A program made the translations under genes and the position numbers. The notes under the pieces are model-generated. The model made no database searches. It was not told where the DNA came from and saw only the letters and a program-made list of their open reading frames with translations. From Bryobacterales bacterium (GTDB lineage: Bacteria > Acidobacteriota > Terriglobia > Bryobacterales > UBA6623), in assembly GCA_028819215.1 (NCBI GenBank), contig JAPPMG010000036.1, forward strand, positions 1 through 64,000: a DNA stretch of 64,000 bases, in the 5' to 3' direction. This document shows positions 15,785 to 29,365 of the stretch, in pieces. Positions within the stretch are counted from its first letter, which is position 1. Each line of letters opens with the position of its first letter.

Positions 15785-18310
15785 ATGGCGAGCGTGACGG
15801 GCGCTCGCGCATTCGTGTTCCGACTCTTCGCCGGGCTGCTCCCGTTGTTGCCTGCCACGGCGGCCGTCGACTATGCCCGTGACATCGAGCCGATCCTCCA
15901 CGAGCGTTGCTACCTCTGTCACGGGGCGCAACAGCAAATGTCGGGCCTCCGGCTCGATGGCCGGGAATCTGCGCTCAAGGGCGGAGCATCCGGCGCTGTG
16001 ATCGTGCCGGGAGATCCGGCTGCGAGCAAGCTCGTCGCGCGCATCAACAGCAACAGTGATGGCTTTCGCATGCCGCCCGGCGGCGAGCCGCTGAGCGCAT
16101 CCGAAACGTCGCTGATCAGCGAGTGGATCGCTGGCGGTGCCGTGTGGCCTGACAGCCATTCTGGCCCCGAGGCACGCGCCGAGCAGCGTGAGTCAGCCGC
16201 GGATTCGCATTGGGCCTTCCAGCCGGTCCGGCGTCCGGATCCTCCCGATGTCAGCGCGACCGACTGGGTGCGCAATCCCATTGACCGGTTCGTGCTTGCC
16301 AAACTCGAGGCCGAGGGCCTGGCCCCGTCGCCCGAAGCGGCTCCCGAGACCCTGCTGCGTCGAATCCACTTGGATCTGATCGGCTTGCCGCCCGGCGGCC
16401 TGGCCGAAGCATCCGGCGAATGGTCCTCCGCCTACGACGACGTCGTGGACGGGCTGCTGCAGTCGCAGCATTTCGGCGAACGCTGGGCTCTGCCGTGGCT
16501 GGACTTGGCGCGGTATGCCGACAGCGAAGGCTACGAGCGCGACCCGCTGCGCCCCCACGCGTGGCGCTGGCGGCACTGGGTCATCAACGCGATCAATCAA
16601 GACATGCCGTTCGACCAGTTCACGATCGAGCAGATCGCGGGCGACCTGCTGCCGCAGGCCACGACCGAGCAACGTGTCGCTACCGGATTCTTGCGCAACG
16701 GCATCAAGAACCGCGAAGCCGGCACCAAGAATGCACAGAAGCGCTTCGAAGAGACGGTTGACCGCGTCAACACGGTTGCCAACACATGGCTGGGCCTGAC
16801 GGTCGGATGCGCCCAGTGCCACGACCACAAGTACGACCCGGTCTCCCAGCGCGAGTTTTATGGGATGTTCGCGTTCTTCCACAACGCTGTCGAGCGCGAT
16901 GTCGAAGCTCCCCTGCCGGGCGAGCTAGGGCCGCACTTGCGCACCGCGCCGGCTTACAAGCGATCGGTGGAGGAGATTCGCGAGCGCTACGGCATCCCCG
17001 CATTGCAGGCCGAGTGGCACGAACGCATGCTGTCTGCCATGGATCGCCCGGGCGTGCGCACCGACTGGGATCATTCCGTGACCGAGTGGCGGGCCGCGAA
17101 CGATCGCGCCGACTGGCTGCTGAGAGCCCCGCGCGAGCAGCTCTCCGAACTTGAGCGCGCGAAAGTCAAGGCCTGGTTCCTGCGCGGCGGCGGCCCGGAC
17201 TTCGCCAAGGACGAGGATGCCAAAGGCCGCATCGCACAGGCTCGCAAGGAAATCGCCCAGTTGGATGAGAACCGCTTTCAGGTCTCCCGCGCCTACACCA
17301 TGGTGGAGCGGCTCGAGCCGCTGCCGGCGCGGCTCGCCCTGCGCGGCGACTACCGCGCGCTCGGCAGCGAGGTGCCTCCGGGAGTGCCGGTCGTGTTGTC
17401 CGACCTGGCGGTCTCGACAAGGCCCCCGCGCCTGCTGCTAGCCGAGTGGATCGCATCCGAGGACAACCCCCTGACCGCCCGGGTCGAGGTCAACCGCATC
17501 TGGCAGGAGCTCTTCGGAAGGGGCTTGGTCGAAACCTCGGAGAACTTCGGAACGCAAGGCGAGCCGCCGTCGCACCCGGAACTGCTCGACTGGCTGGCGA
17601 GCGAGTTCGTGGCATCGGGCTGGAGCCGCAAGGCAATCGTGCGGATGATCGTGACGTCGGCGACCTACCGACAGGCCTCCGACGAGCGGCCCGATGCTCG
17701 CGAGCGCGATCCAGGCAATGCTTGGATCGCCCGCCAGAACCGCCTCCGGCTGCCGGCCGAGCTGATCCGTGACAACGCTCTGGCAGTGAGCGGACTCCTG
17801 AACCCAGAGATCGGCGGCAAGAGCGTGTTCCCGCCGCAGCCAGGCGGTATTTCGGAACTGAGCTATTCCAAGAAGGACTGGGACGAGGATACCGGACCGG
17901 ATCGCTACCGCCGCGGCCTGTACGTCTTCCTGCGCCGGACATCGCCGTATCCGATGCTGGTGAACTTTGACGCCCCCGACACGCTTACCAGCGTGTCCCG
18001 CAGGGAGCGCTCCAATACTCCGCTGCAGGCTCTCAACTTGCTGAACGACCCCGTTTTCCTCGAGGCGGCCGACGCCTTGGCCTACCGTCTCTTGCAGGGT
18101 GGCCGGTCCGAATTCGAGGCGAGGTTCGAGCGCCTGACCCGGTTGTGTTTGAACCGCGCTCCGCTCGCTGCCGAGACAACTCATGCCAAGCGCTTCCATG
18201 CCGCGCAGCTCGAACGCTACGAAGCCCGAGGCGCGGGAGCCGAGCGGGCCGCCTGGCGCGAGCTAGGCCGGGCTATGCTCGGCCTCGACGAGTTCATCAC
18301 GCGCGAATAG
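15785..18310 (+). CDS. DUF1549/DUF1553 protein with planctomycete-type cytochrome c domain
   Basis: About 841 residues. ATG at 15785 yields a signal peptide ([20 protein letters not shown]); a GTG at 15752 would add 11 residues. The mature protein begins with a planctomycete cytochrome c (PSD1-type) domain whose haem motif is CYLCH at residues 42-46. DUF1549 follows ([20 protein letters not shown]), with a second CxxCH at residues 342-346 ([12 protein letters not shown]), and then DUF1553 ([36 protein letters not shown]). Such proteins are periplasmic and usually paired with a DUF1501 protein. Here the DUF1501 gene lies 12 kb away. The biochemical role of the family is not established; a link to polysaccharide use is often inferred from its gene neighbourhoods. 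Confidence 0.92.
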   Translation: MASVTGARAFVFRLFAGLLPLLPATAAVDYARDIEPILHERCYLCHGAQQQMSGLRLDGRESALKGGASGAVIVPGDPAASKLVARINSNSDGFRMPPGGEPLSASETSLISEWIAGGAVWPDSHSGPEARAEQRESAADSHWAFQPVRRPDPPDVSATDWVRNPIDRFVLAKLEAEGLAPSPEAAPETLLRRIHLDLIGLPPGGLAEASGEWSSAYDDVVDGLLQSQHFGERWALPWLDLARYADSEGYERDPLRPHAWRWRHWVINAINQDMPFDQFTIEQIAGDLLPQATTEQRVATGFLRNGIKNREAGTKNAQKRFEETVDRVNTVANTWLGLTVGCAQCHDHKYDPVSQREFYGMFAFFHNAVERDVEAPLPGELGPHLRTAPAYKRSVEEIRERYGIPALQAEWHERMLSAMDRPGVRTDWDHSVTEWRAANDRADWLLRAPREQLSELERAKVKAWFLRGGGPDFAKDEDAKGRIAQARKEIAQLDENRFQVSRAYTMVERLEPLPARLALRGDYRALGSEVPPGVPVVLSDLAVSTRPPRLLLAEWIASEDNPLTARVEVNRIWQELFGRGLVETSENFGTQGEPPSHPELLDWLASEFVASGWSRKAIVRMIVTSATYRQASDERPDARERDPGNAWIARQNRLRLPAELIRDNALAVSGLLNPEIGGKSVFPPQPGGISELSYSKKDWDEDTGPDRYRRGLYVFLRRTSPYPMLVNFDAPDTLTSVSRRERSNTPLQALNLLNDPVFLEAADALAYRLLQGGRSEFEARFERLTRLCLNRAPLAAETTHAKRFHAAQLERYEARGAGAERAAWRELGRAMLGLDEFITRE

Positions 18311-18341
18311 GCATGAGCCGCGGCTGCGATACGCTGGAGCC

Positions 18342-20210
18342 GTGCGTGTCGCAAGCTTGGTGATCCCTTTCATGCTGATCTCCTGTATGTCGGTTTCGGT
18401 GGAAGAGCCGCTAGATCCCGCGACGGACCTGCATTCCTACGCGAACGTCTCTTCTGTGCGGATGACGCACGTGGACCTAGACCTCGATGTGGACTTCGAC
18501 GCCCGGCAGTTGCGGGGTGCCTGTACGTTAGACGTGGAAGGCGAAGAGGGCGACCTAGTCCTCGACACACGCGAGCTGACCATTGACCGCGTCGAAGTCT
18601 CAGCTGATGGCGAGTCCTACCGCGAAGTGCCCTTCGAACTCGGAGCGGAACATGCCTACCTGGGCACGCCGCTGCGCGTCGAGCGCGGCGCTGCCTCCAA
18701 GGTGCGGATCCAGTACTCGACAGCCGCCGACGCAAGCGGGCTGCAGTGGCTGGAACCGCGCCAGACCGCCGGCCGCGAGGAGCCGTTCCTCTACAGCCAG
18801 TCCCAAGCGATCCACGCCCGGAGCTGGATCCCGCTGCAGGACACCCCGGGCGCACGGGTAACCTATTCTGCCCGGGTTCGAGTTCCGCCGCAGCTCTTGG
18901 CGGTCATGAGCGCGGAGGCGGCGTCGGCGAACCCGGCCAGCGGCGAATACGCCTTCAACATGCCTCTGGCGATCCCGTCGTACTTGATCGCCCTCGCAGT
19001 TGGAGACTTGGCATTCGTGCCGACCGGCGAGCGAACTGGCGTCTATGCCGAGCCCAGCGTGGTCGAAGCTGCCGCGAGGGAGTTCGAAGACACGGAGGCG
19101 ATGATCCAGACGTCGGAATCCCTGTACGGCCCGTACCGCTGGGGACGCTACGACATCTTGGTGCTGCCGCCGGCGTTCCCGTACGGCGGCATGGAAAACC
19201 CGCGGCTGACGTTCGTGTCTCCGACCACGATTGCGGGGGACAAGAGCTTGGTCAGCATCATCGCGCACGAACTGGCGCATTCTTGGTCCGGCAACCTGGC
19301 CACGAACGGAACATGGCGCGATTTTTGGCTCAATGAGGGCTTCACCGTCTACATCGAGGAGCGGATCCAAGAAGCGGTATACGGCATGGAGCGGGCCGCG
19401 ATGGACTCGTCCCTCGAAATCCAGGCCTTCAAGTACGAATTGCAACGCTTGGACCCGCGTGATCAGGTCTTGCATGTAGATCTGGCCGGGCGCGACCCAG
19501 GCGAGGGTCTTACGGGCGTGCCCTATGTCAAGGGGGCGATGTTCCTGCGCACCATCGAGCGGGAGGTCGGGCGCGACGCATTCGACGATTTCCTGCGGGG
19601 CTACTTCGACGAGTTCGCATTCCGGAGCGTCACCACCGGGCAGTTTGCGGACTACCTAGACGCTCACTTGCTGTCCAGGCATCCGGAGGCGCAGCGGGCC
19701 ATTCCGGTCCGGCAGTGGCTGGAGGAACCGGGCCTGCCGGACCATCGCCACGAGCACGTCTCAAGCGCTTTGGAAGTTGCTGACGTTGCCGCGGCCGAGT
19801 GGTTTGCTGGCAGCATTCCGGCCGGTAGCCTGGATACGGCTGGTTGGACCACCCAGCATTGGATCCGGTTCGTGCGGGCAATCCCGGAGGATGCGGGCGG
19901 AGAGCGCCTGGCCGAACTGGACCAAGCTTTCAACCTGACTGCGGCGACGAATGCCGAGATTCTCTGCGAGTGGCTGGTGGTGGCGATCCGCAGCGGCTAT
20001 GCTGCCGCCGACGCGGCCCTGGAGCGGTTCCTCACGAACGTCGGACGGCGCAAGTTCCTCAGGCCGCTATACGCGGAGCTGGCCAAGACCGAAGAAGGCA
20101 GGGCCAAAGCCCTTGCCATCTATGCGGAGGCCCGACCTGGATACCATCCCACGACGGTACAGATCTTCGACGAGAGCCTGGGATGGGCTCAGGGCGGCTC
20201 GGGGGAATAG
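18342..20210 (+). CDS. M1-family zinc aminopeptidase lipoprotein (leukotriene A4 hydrolase-like)
   Basis: A 622-residue lipoprotein starting at GTG 18342, with lipobox FMLISC in the first 16 residues. The N-terminal beta-sandwich domain carries the usual VDLDLDVDFDARQLRGACTL. The exopeptidase motif GGMENPRLTF lies near residue 282, and the zinc site HELAH (309-313) with Glu332 of NEGFTVYIEE gives HExxH-x18-E. A helical ARM-type C-terminal domain (ANLT-like AATNAEILCEWLVVA through RPGYHPTTVQIFDESL) matches the leukotriene A4 hydrolase/aminopeptidase branch rather than PepN. It would trim peptides in the periplasm. It starts 31 bp after the preceding gene on the same strand, so co-transcription is possible. 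Confidence 0.93.
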   Translation: MRVASLVIPFMLISCMSVSVEEPLDPATDLHSYANVSSVRMTHVDLDLDVDFDARQLRGACTLDVEGEEGDLVLDTRELTIDRVEVSADGESYREVPFELGAEHAYLGTPLRVERGAASKVRIQYSTAADASGLQWLEPRQTAGREEPFLYSQSQAIHARSWIPLQDTPGARVTYSARVRVPPQLLAVMSAEAASANPASGEYAFNMPLAIPSYLIALAVGDLAFVPTGERTGVYAEPSVVEAAAREFEDTEAMIQTSESLYGPYRWGRYDILVLPPAFPYGGMENPRLTFVSPTTIAGDKSLVSIIAHELAHSWSGNLATNGTWRDFWLNEGFTVYIEERIQEAVYGMERAAMDSSLEIQAFKYELQRLDPRDQVLHVDLAGRDPGEGLTGVPYVKGAMFLRTIEREVGRDAFDDFLRGYFDEFAFRSVTTGQFADYLDAHLLSRHPEAQRAIPVRQWLEEPGLPDHRHEHVSSALEVADVAAAEWFAGSIPAGSLDTAGWTTQHWIRFVRAIPEDAGGERLAELDQAFNLTAATNAEILCEWLVVAIRSGYAAADAALERFLTNVGRRKFLRPLYAELAKTEEGRAKALAIYAEARPGYHPTTVQIFDESLGWAQGGSGE

Positions 20211-20226
20211 GCGCGGGCTTCTCTAC

Positions 20227-24686
<4,460 letters not shown>

Positions 24687-24868
24687 TCCTAGCGGCTCAG
24701 GCTGCGAACGCTTCTAGTTGGCGCCAGCGTGTCTTGCATGATGCGCCCGGCAAGGGGCGCCACTGGGAGTACGCTCGGCGGAATCGGATGGAATGGGTTG
24801 CGCTCTGGGACCCGATCCCCTGATTCCCGCCCGTGAGACGCCGCACGCCGCCGTTACGCTAGTTGGAT

Positions 24869-25609
24869 ATGGCGGCGTCCGATCAGGGTTGCGACCTGCT
24901 CGTCTTCTCGGCTCATCCCGACGATGCCGAACTGTGCTGCGGAGGACTTCTGCTCGTGGCCCGCGCCAACGGATGGAAGACCGGTGTGGTAGACCTCACG
25001 CGCGGCGAATCTGGCACCCTTGGGACGCCCGAGACTCGACTGCGCGAGGCGCGCCGTGCCAGTGATGTCCTCGGCTTGTCGGTCAGGCGCAATCTGGGGC
25101 TGCCGGACGGACGCGTGCGCGACAGCGATGCCAACCGCAAGCTCATCGTGGAGACCGTCCGCGAACTGAAGCCGCAGGTGTTGGTAGGGCCCCCGTACGA
25201 GGACCACCACCCTGACCACATCGCGACCGCCGAGCTCTTGCAGCGGAGCCTATTCTTGTGCGGGGTGAGAAAGTACGCGCCGGGCAGCCCGCCTTGGAGG
25301 CCCAAGGCCCTCTTGCGGCACTTTGGCAGTCGGTGCGTTGCCCCGCAGCTCGTCGTCGATATTTCGGATGTCTTCGAGCAGCGCATGAAGGCTGTCCGGG
25401 CGTATGAGTCGCAATTCGGAGTCGACCAGCCGGAGGACTTCCCGGTGCGCTTGGCCTCGGCAAAGTTCCTCAAGTCCATCGAGGCGACCTTGGCATACTA
25501 CGGTTCGCTGATCGGGGTAGCCTACGGCGAGCCGTTCACCAGCGACGCTCCCTTGCCGGTCAGGGATTTGGTCGGTCTGTTCAGCAACGAACCGTGGAAG
25601 GACCGCTGA
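24869..25609 (+). CDS. bshB1: Bacillithiol biosynthesis deacetylase BshB1
   Basis: A 246-residue LmbE/PIG-L-type zinc deacetylase. The metal motif AHPDDAE (His16, Asp18, Asp19) and the later PPYEDHHPDHIATAEL with its metal His are clear. The sequence follows the BshB1 subfamily (GESGTLGTPETRLREA; AYESQFGVDQPEDFPVRLAS), which removes the acetyl group from GlcNAc-malate. An in-frame TTG at 24863 precedes the ATG by two codons and was not used. The next gene, bshA, makes its substrate and starts 16 bp inside the end of this one, so the two are translated together. Bacillithiol is known from Firmicutes, Bacteroidetes, Deinococcus and Acidobacteriota. Confidence 0.93.
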   Translation: MAASDQGCDLLVFSAHPDDAELCCGGLLLVARANGWKTGVVDLTRGESGTLGTPETRLREARRASDVLGLSVRRNLGLPDGRVRDSDANRKLIVETVRELKPQVLVGPPYEDHHPDHIATAELLQRSLFLCGVRKYAPGSPPWRPKALLRHFGSRCVAPQLVVDISDVFEQRMKAVRAYESQFGVDQPEDFPVRLASAKFLKSIEATLAYYGSLIGVAYGEPFTSDAPLPVRDLVGLFSNEPWKDR

Positions 25610-26727
25610 CGATCGCCATCATCTGCCACCCGACTCTGGGCGGCAGCGGCGTGGTGGCCACAGACCTTGGCGCGGCGCTGGCCGAGCGCGGCCACACGGT
25701 TCATATCGTGAGCCACCGTCGCCCGGTCCGTATCGCCTCGCCGCATCCGCGCGTCCGCTTCCACGAAGTGCCGGTAACCCGCTACCCGCTGTTCACCTAC
25801 CCTCCCTACACCTTGGCCTTGGCTACGAAGCTCGCCGCCTTGTGCCGCGAAGAGCGGATCGATGTGCTCCACGCGCACTATGCCATCCCGCACGCCGTCA
25901 GCGCGTACCTGTGCCGCCAGATGCTTGGCCGGGACGCGCCGAAGATCGTGACAACGCTTCACGGGACGGACATCACGTTGGTCGGGCTCGACGACTCGTT
26001 CTACGAGATCACACGCTTCAGCCTGCTCGAGAGCGATGGTGTGACGGCCGTATCCGACTACTTGGCCCGCCAGGTCAGGCAGCGCTTCAACTTGGAGGGC
26101 GAGGTCACGACGATCTACAACTTCATTGATCTCGAGCGATTCTCGCCCTCCAGCCGCGACAGCGCCGTGCGGTCGCGCTTGGCCTGCGGGGACGAGGCCT
26201 TGGTCGGGCACCTGTCGAACTTCCGCTGGGTCAAGCGCGTCCCGGACGTTGTACGGGTATTTCAGCGCATCGCGCTGCACGTTCCGGCTTGCTTGGTGAT
26301 GATCGGCGACGGTCCGGATCTGCCCGCCGTGAAGCTCGTTGCGGACGAGCTGGGGGTGCTCGACCGGATCAACTTCTTGGGGTCGGAGCAGGATGCGGCC
26401 GAGCTGTTGCCGCAGCTGGACCTGTTCTTGCTGCCGAGCGAGCAGGAGAGCTTTGGACTCGCCGCCTTGGAGGCCATGGCCTGCGGCGTGCCCGTGATCG
26501 CGTCGAACGTCGGCGGTCTGCCGGAACTTGTGACCGAAGGCGAGGCCGGCCACCTGTTTCCGGTGGGGGCTGTGACGGACATGGGCGAGAAGGCGGCTGG
26601 CATCCTTGCCGACCGAGCCGAGCATGCTCGCCTCCGAGCTGGCGCGCGCAGGCGGGCGGAGGACTTTCGCCAGGACGGGCTAGTTGGCCAGTACGAAGCG
26701 TTCTATCGTGCCGTGCTGAAGGGGTAG
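25594..26727 (+). CDS. bshA: N-acetyl-alpha-D-glucosaminyl L-malate synthase BshA
   Basis: A 377-residue GT4 retaining glycosyltransferase that joins UDP-GlcNAc to L-malate, the first step of bacillithiol synthesis. The N-terminal glycine loop CHPTLGGSGVVATDLGAAL, the conserved HAHYAIPHA, the acceptor-side TTLHGTDITLVG and the donor-binding PSEQESFGLAALEAMACG are all present and typical of BshA. Start is GTG 25594, overlapping bshB1 by 16 bp. The cysteine-adding enzyme BshC is not in this window. The downstream region to 26958 shows no further pathway gene. Confidence 0.94.
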   Translation: MEGPLTIAIICHPTLGGSGVVATDLGAALAERGHTVHIVSHRRPVRIASPHPRVRFHEVPVTRYPLFTYPPYTLALATKLAALCREERIDVLHAHYAIPHAVSAYLCRQMLGRDAPKIVTTLHGTDITLVGLDDSFYEITRFSLLESDGVTAVSDYLARQVRQRFNLEGEVTTIYNFIDLERFSPSSRDSAVRSRLACGDEALVGHLSNFRWVKRVPDVVRVFQRIALHVPACLVMIGDGPDLPAVKLVADELGVLDRINFLGSEQDAAELLPQLDLFLLPSEQESFGLAALEAMACGVPVIASNVGGLPELVTEGEAGHLFPVGAVTDMGEKAAGILADRAEHARLRAGARRRAEDFRQDGLVGQYEAFYRAVLKG

Positions 26728-26958
26728 CGTTTCCGCGCCCGAGAGGACGGGCGGCCGGTGACTTTCCCTCCGGCAACCCTTGATGGCTCGGGCGCTTGAT
26801 CCGACTACCCCGCGGGACCATTCTGTGTTTGCGGCGCAAAGTCGTCGCAGTTTCGCCGATATCTGGCGCGTGGACGCTCATGGTGCGCAGCCGCGGCAGT
26901 TTGGCCCAGATCGGACGAAGTCGAGGCTCTGTTGCTGGCCAGCAACTGCCCGGCGGTC

Positions 26959-27369
26959 TCAGGAGGTTTCTTCTCGTGATTTCACGATCGCCCCTACGAG
27001 TGCCCCGGCCAGCACGTAATTGATCAAAATGCCGAGGAACCAGCCCCAGGCAAGAGACAGCGGAATCGGCATGAAGCCGTAGAAGCCCAAGCCCATCGAG
27101 ATCCCGGAGGCGAGGCCGAACAAGGCGCCGAGCTTGAGGCCGGCCGCGAGGGACTTGCGCGTGACCAAGCATGTGTAGATCATCACGAAACAGGCCGCAG
27201 TCGCTATCGAGACTGCGTACATGAGCGCCATGTTCATCTCTTCCATGGGTCGCCACAGGTCGGCCGTGGCCTGATACATGGGTTCTAGCAGCATGCCGTG
27301 AGCCACGAAGTCGAGTATCGACCACGTCAAGAACACGGCAACGACAGCTAGGATGGGTCGCAGTGACAT
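26959..27369 (-). CDS. Four-helix membrane protein of unknown function
   Basis: A 136-residue integral membrane protein with four hydrophobic helices (ILAVVAVFLTWSILDFVAHG, LMYAVSIATAACFVMIYTCL, LGALFGLASGISMGLGFYGF and WFLGILINYVLAGALVGAIV). ATG at 27369 was preferred to GTG at 27378 because GGGAGG lies 8 bp before the ATG. The layout recalls small DUF-type membrane proteins of Bacteroidetes and Acidobacteria, but I do not recognise the family. No partner gene sits on the same strand. Confidence 0.75.
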   Translation of the reverse strand: MSLRPILAVVAVFLTWSILDFVAHGMLLEPMYQATADLWRPMEEMNMALMYAVSIATAACFVMIYTCLVTRKSLAAGLKLGALFGLASGISMGLGFYGFMPIPLSLAWGWFLGILINYVLAGALVGAIVKSREETS

Positions 27370-27963
27370 CTCGTTCACCTCCCTTCGGCGGGCAGCTACG
27401 CCCGGTGCGAGCAGGAGTCTCCAGGAAGCTCTCGCTCGTCAGGTAGGATACACGAGCGTTGGTCAGGGGTCGGCCCGGCCTCCAGTTGCAGTTTGCGTCG
27501 GCGTCCTGCTACTCGGACCGCGTCACCTCGAGAATTCTGGGCGGCGTTGTCAGGTTGACGTATAGATCGTAGGGGCGACAACGAGACATCAATGCTGGAA
27601 GCCCCCCGGATGTTCGATATATCGGCCTGGCATCGTGGCGACCGCTCACAAGCCAGGGCCTTGCAGCGATCGCAGCGGGACGTCGTCACGGACTCGCCGG
27701 ATGCCTGCTCCATTGACGCTTTTCCGAATCATGGCTGTTCAGGTGCGGCAGCGTGGCTCGGATCCGGTGGGGACCGCTGCGAAACGTGTGCTTCGTTGTG
27801 ATTCGGTCATGCCGTGGAAGGGGATCGGCAGGCCGAGGCGAACATGGGCAATTCCGGTCCAAGCCGCGTCGTCCGATGCATCCGGCGTCGAATTCCTAAA
27901 ATAGATACCTTGCATCCCGCAGGGATCGGTTGCCGCCCGGCCCCGCGCTTGCACGCGATTCCC
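27370..27963. other. Intergenic region between divergent genes
   Basis: About 590 bp between the small membrane protein and cysM. Open frames here lack recognisable features. The frame in phase with cysM is open from 27814 but reads as low-complexity Arg/Pro-rich sequence. A TAAAAT box near 27896-27901 could be a -10 element for cysM, without a clear -35. No RNA gene was recognised. Confidence 0.4.
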
Positions 27964-28899
27964 ATGCCTGCCGTCGGCGCGACAAGCCGGAACACTCCGA
28001 ACGGGGTCGGGCTGTTGGACCTGATCGGCGATACGCCCCTGATCAGTTTGGATAGCCTGACTGGCGACCTGCCTGACGTGCGCCTCTACGGCAAGGCGGA
28101 ATATCTGAACCCCGGCGGCTCGGTCAAGGACCGGCCGGCCGCGAACATGATCCGCACGGCGGAGCGCGACGGTAAGCTGCGTCCCGGCCAGACGATCATG
28201 GACGCCACCAGCGGCAACACTGGCATCGCCTACGCGATGATCGGCGCCGTGCGCGGTTACCCGGTCAAGCTGTACCTGCCCAGCAACGCCTCGCCGGAGC
28301 GCAAGCGCATCCTCGCCGCCTACGGCGCGGAACTGGTGCTGACCGATCCGGCACTGCAGACCGATGGCGCCATCCAGGCTTGCCGAGCGGCCTACGAGCG
28401 GGATCGCGAGACGTGCTTCTATCCGGACCAATACGGCAATCCGGCGAACTGGAGGGCGCACTACGAGACGACCGGGCCCGAGGTCTGGGAGCAGACCGGC
28501 GGCGCGATCACGCACTTCGTCACGGGCCTGGGCACGAGCGGGACGCTGATGGGCACGGGGCGCTACTTGCGCGAGCGCAATCCGGACGTGCAGGTCGTTT
28601 CCATGCAGCCCTCCAGCGGATTCCACGGCCTGGAAGGCCTCAAGCACATGGCGACCGCCATGCAGCCCGCCATCTACGATCCGTCTCTGGCGGACCGAGA
28701 ATTGTTCGTGGACACCGAGGATGCCTACGAAATGGTGCGGAAGCTGGCCCGCGAGGCCGGCCTGATGGTTGGCATTTCGTCCGGCGCGAACGTCGTGGCG
28801 GCATTGCGGATCGCCCGACAGGTCCGCCGGGGCGTCATCGTGACGGTGCTCTGCGACGGTGCGGACAAGTACCTCAGCGAGCGCTTCTGGGAGGATTGA
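27964..28899 (+). CDS. cysM: Cysteine synthase, CysM type
   Basis: A 311-residue PLP-dependent beta-synthase. Lys55 in NPGGSVKDRPAANM would form the Schiff base. DATSGNTGIAYAM binds the substrate carboxylate and GTSGTLMGTGRYL holds the PLP phosphate. ATG at 27964 (MPAVGATSRNTPNGVGLLDL) gives the usual beginning of the fold. The next gene encodes a JAMM peptidase of the Mec+ type. In mycobacteria, CysM uses a thiocarboxylated carrier protein (CysO) and Mec+ then releases cysteine, so this CysM may take its sulfur from a ThiS/MoaD-like carrier rather than free sulfide. That is inferred from gene order; no carrier gene is seen here. Confidence 0.92.
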   Translation: MPAVGATSRNTPNGVGLLDLIGDTPLISLDSLTGDLPDVRLYGKAEYLNPGGSVKDRPAANMIRTAERDGKLRPGQTIMDATSGNTGIAYAMIGAVRGYPVKLYLPSNASPERKRILAAYGAELVLTDPALQTDGAIQACRAAYERDRETCFYPDQYGNPANWRAHYETTGPEVWEQTGGAITHFVTGLGTSGTLMGTGRYLRERNPDVQVVSMQPSSGFHGLEGLKHMATAMQPAIYDPSLADRELFVDTEDAYEMVRKLAREAGLMVGISSGANVVAALRIARQVRRGVIVTVLCDGADKYLSERFWED

Positions 28900-28906
28900 G
28901 CCTGCG

Positions 28907-29329
28907 ATGCTGCACATTCTCAGGATTCCGTTCGCCGTGATGCGGGCGCATGCAGAGGCGGCCTACCCCAATGAGTGCGTCGGCGCCATGCTGGGCAAGA
29001 CCGGCCCTGACGGCAAGACCGTCGGGCTGGCCATGCCGCTGGAGAATTCCGCCGAGGGCTCGCAGCAGGCCTTCTACCAGCTATCTAACGACAGCTTGCT
29101 GGCCGCCGACATGGCCGCGCGCCAGATGGGCATGGACATGCTTGGCATCTATCACTCACACCCGGATGCCGACGCCTATTTCTCCGAGACCGACTTGAAA
29201 CATTCCTGTCCGTGGTACTCGTTCGTTGTCCTGTCGGTAAAGGGCGGCGAATACGATCACTCCAACAGCTGGCTGCCAGATTTCGAGCAGACGCATGCCG
29301 AGCGCGAAGAACTCCAGATCGTGGAGTGA
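28907..29329 (+). CDS. JAMM/MPN+ metallopeptidase (Mec+-like)
   Basis: A 140-residue Mov34/MPN/PAD-1 family zinc peptidase. The complete JAMM signature is present: Glu23 in YPNECVGAMLG, then HSHPDADAYFSETD with His83, His85, Ser93 and Asp96. Such bacterial enzymes cut a residue or adduct from the C-terminal Gly-Gly of ubiquitin-like sulfur carriers. It begins 7 bp after the cysM stop, so both are one operon and probably one pathway. ATG at 28907 was chosen; the frame extends upstream into cysM without meaning. Confidence 0.9.
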   Translation: MLHILRIPFAVMRAHAEAAYPNECVGAMLGKTGPDGKTVGLAMPLENSAEGSQQAFYQLSNDSLLAADMAARQMGMDMLGIYHSHPDADAYFSETDLKHSCPWYSFVVLSVKGGEYDHSNSWLPDFEQTHAEREELQIVE

Positions 29330-29365
29330 CGCGATCGCCGGCCTGCCCTGCAAACCCTGCCGCCC

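Noticed and set aside
15778..15792. TATAAT and GCCAT/ATGGC inverted repeat at the start of the DUF1549/DUF1553 gene
   Set aside because: The box overlaps the start codon and has no -35 partner; it would place the transcript start inside the signal peptide.
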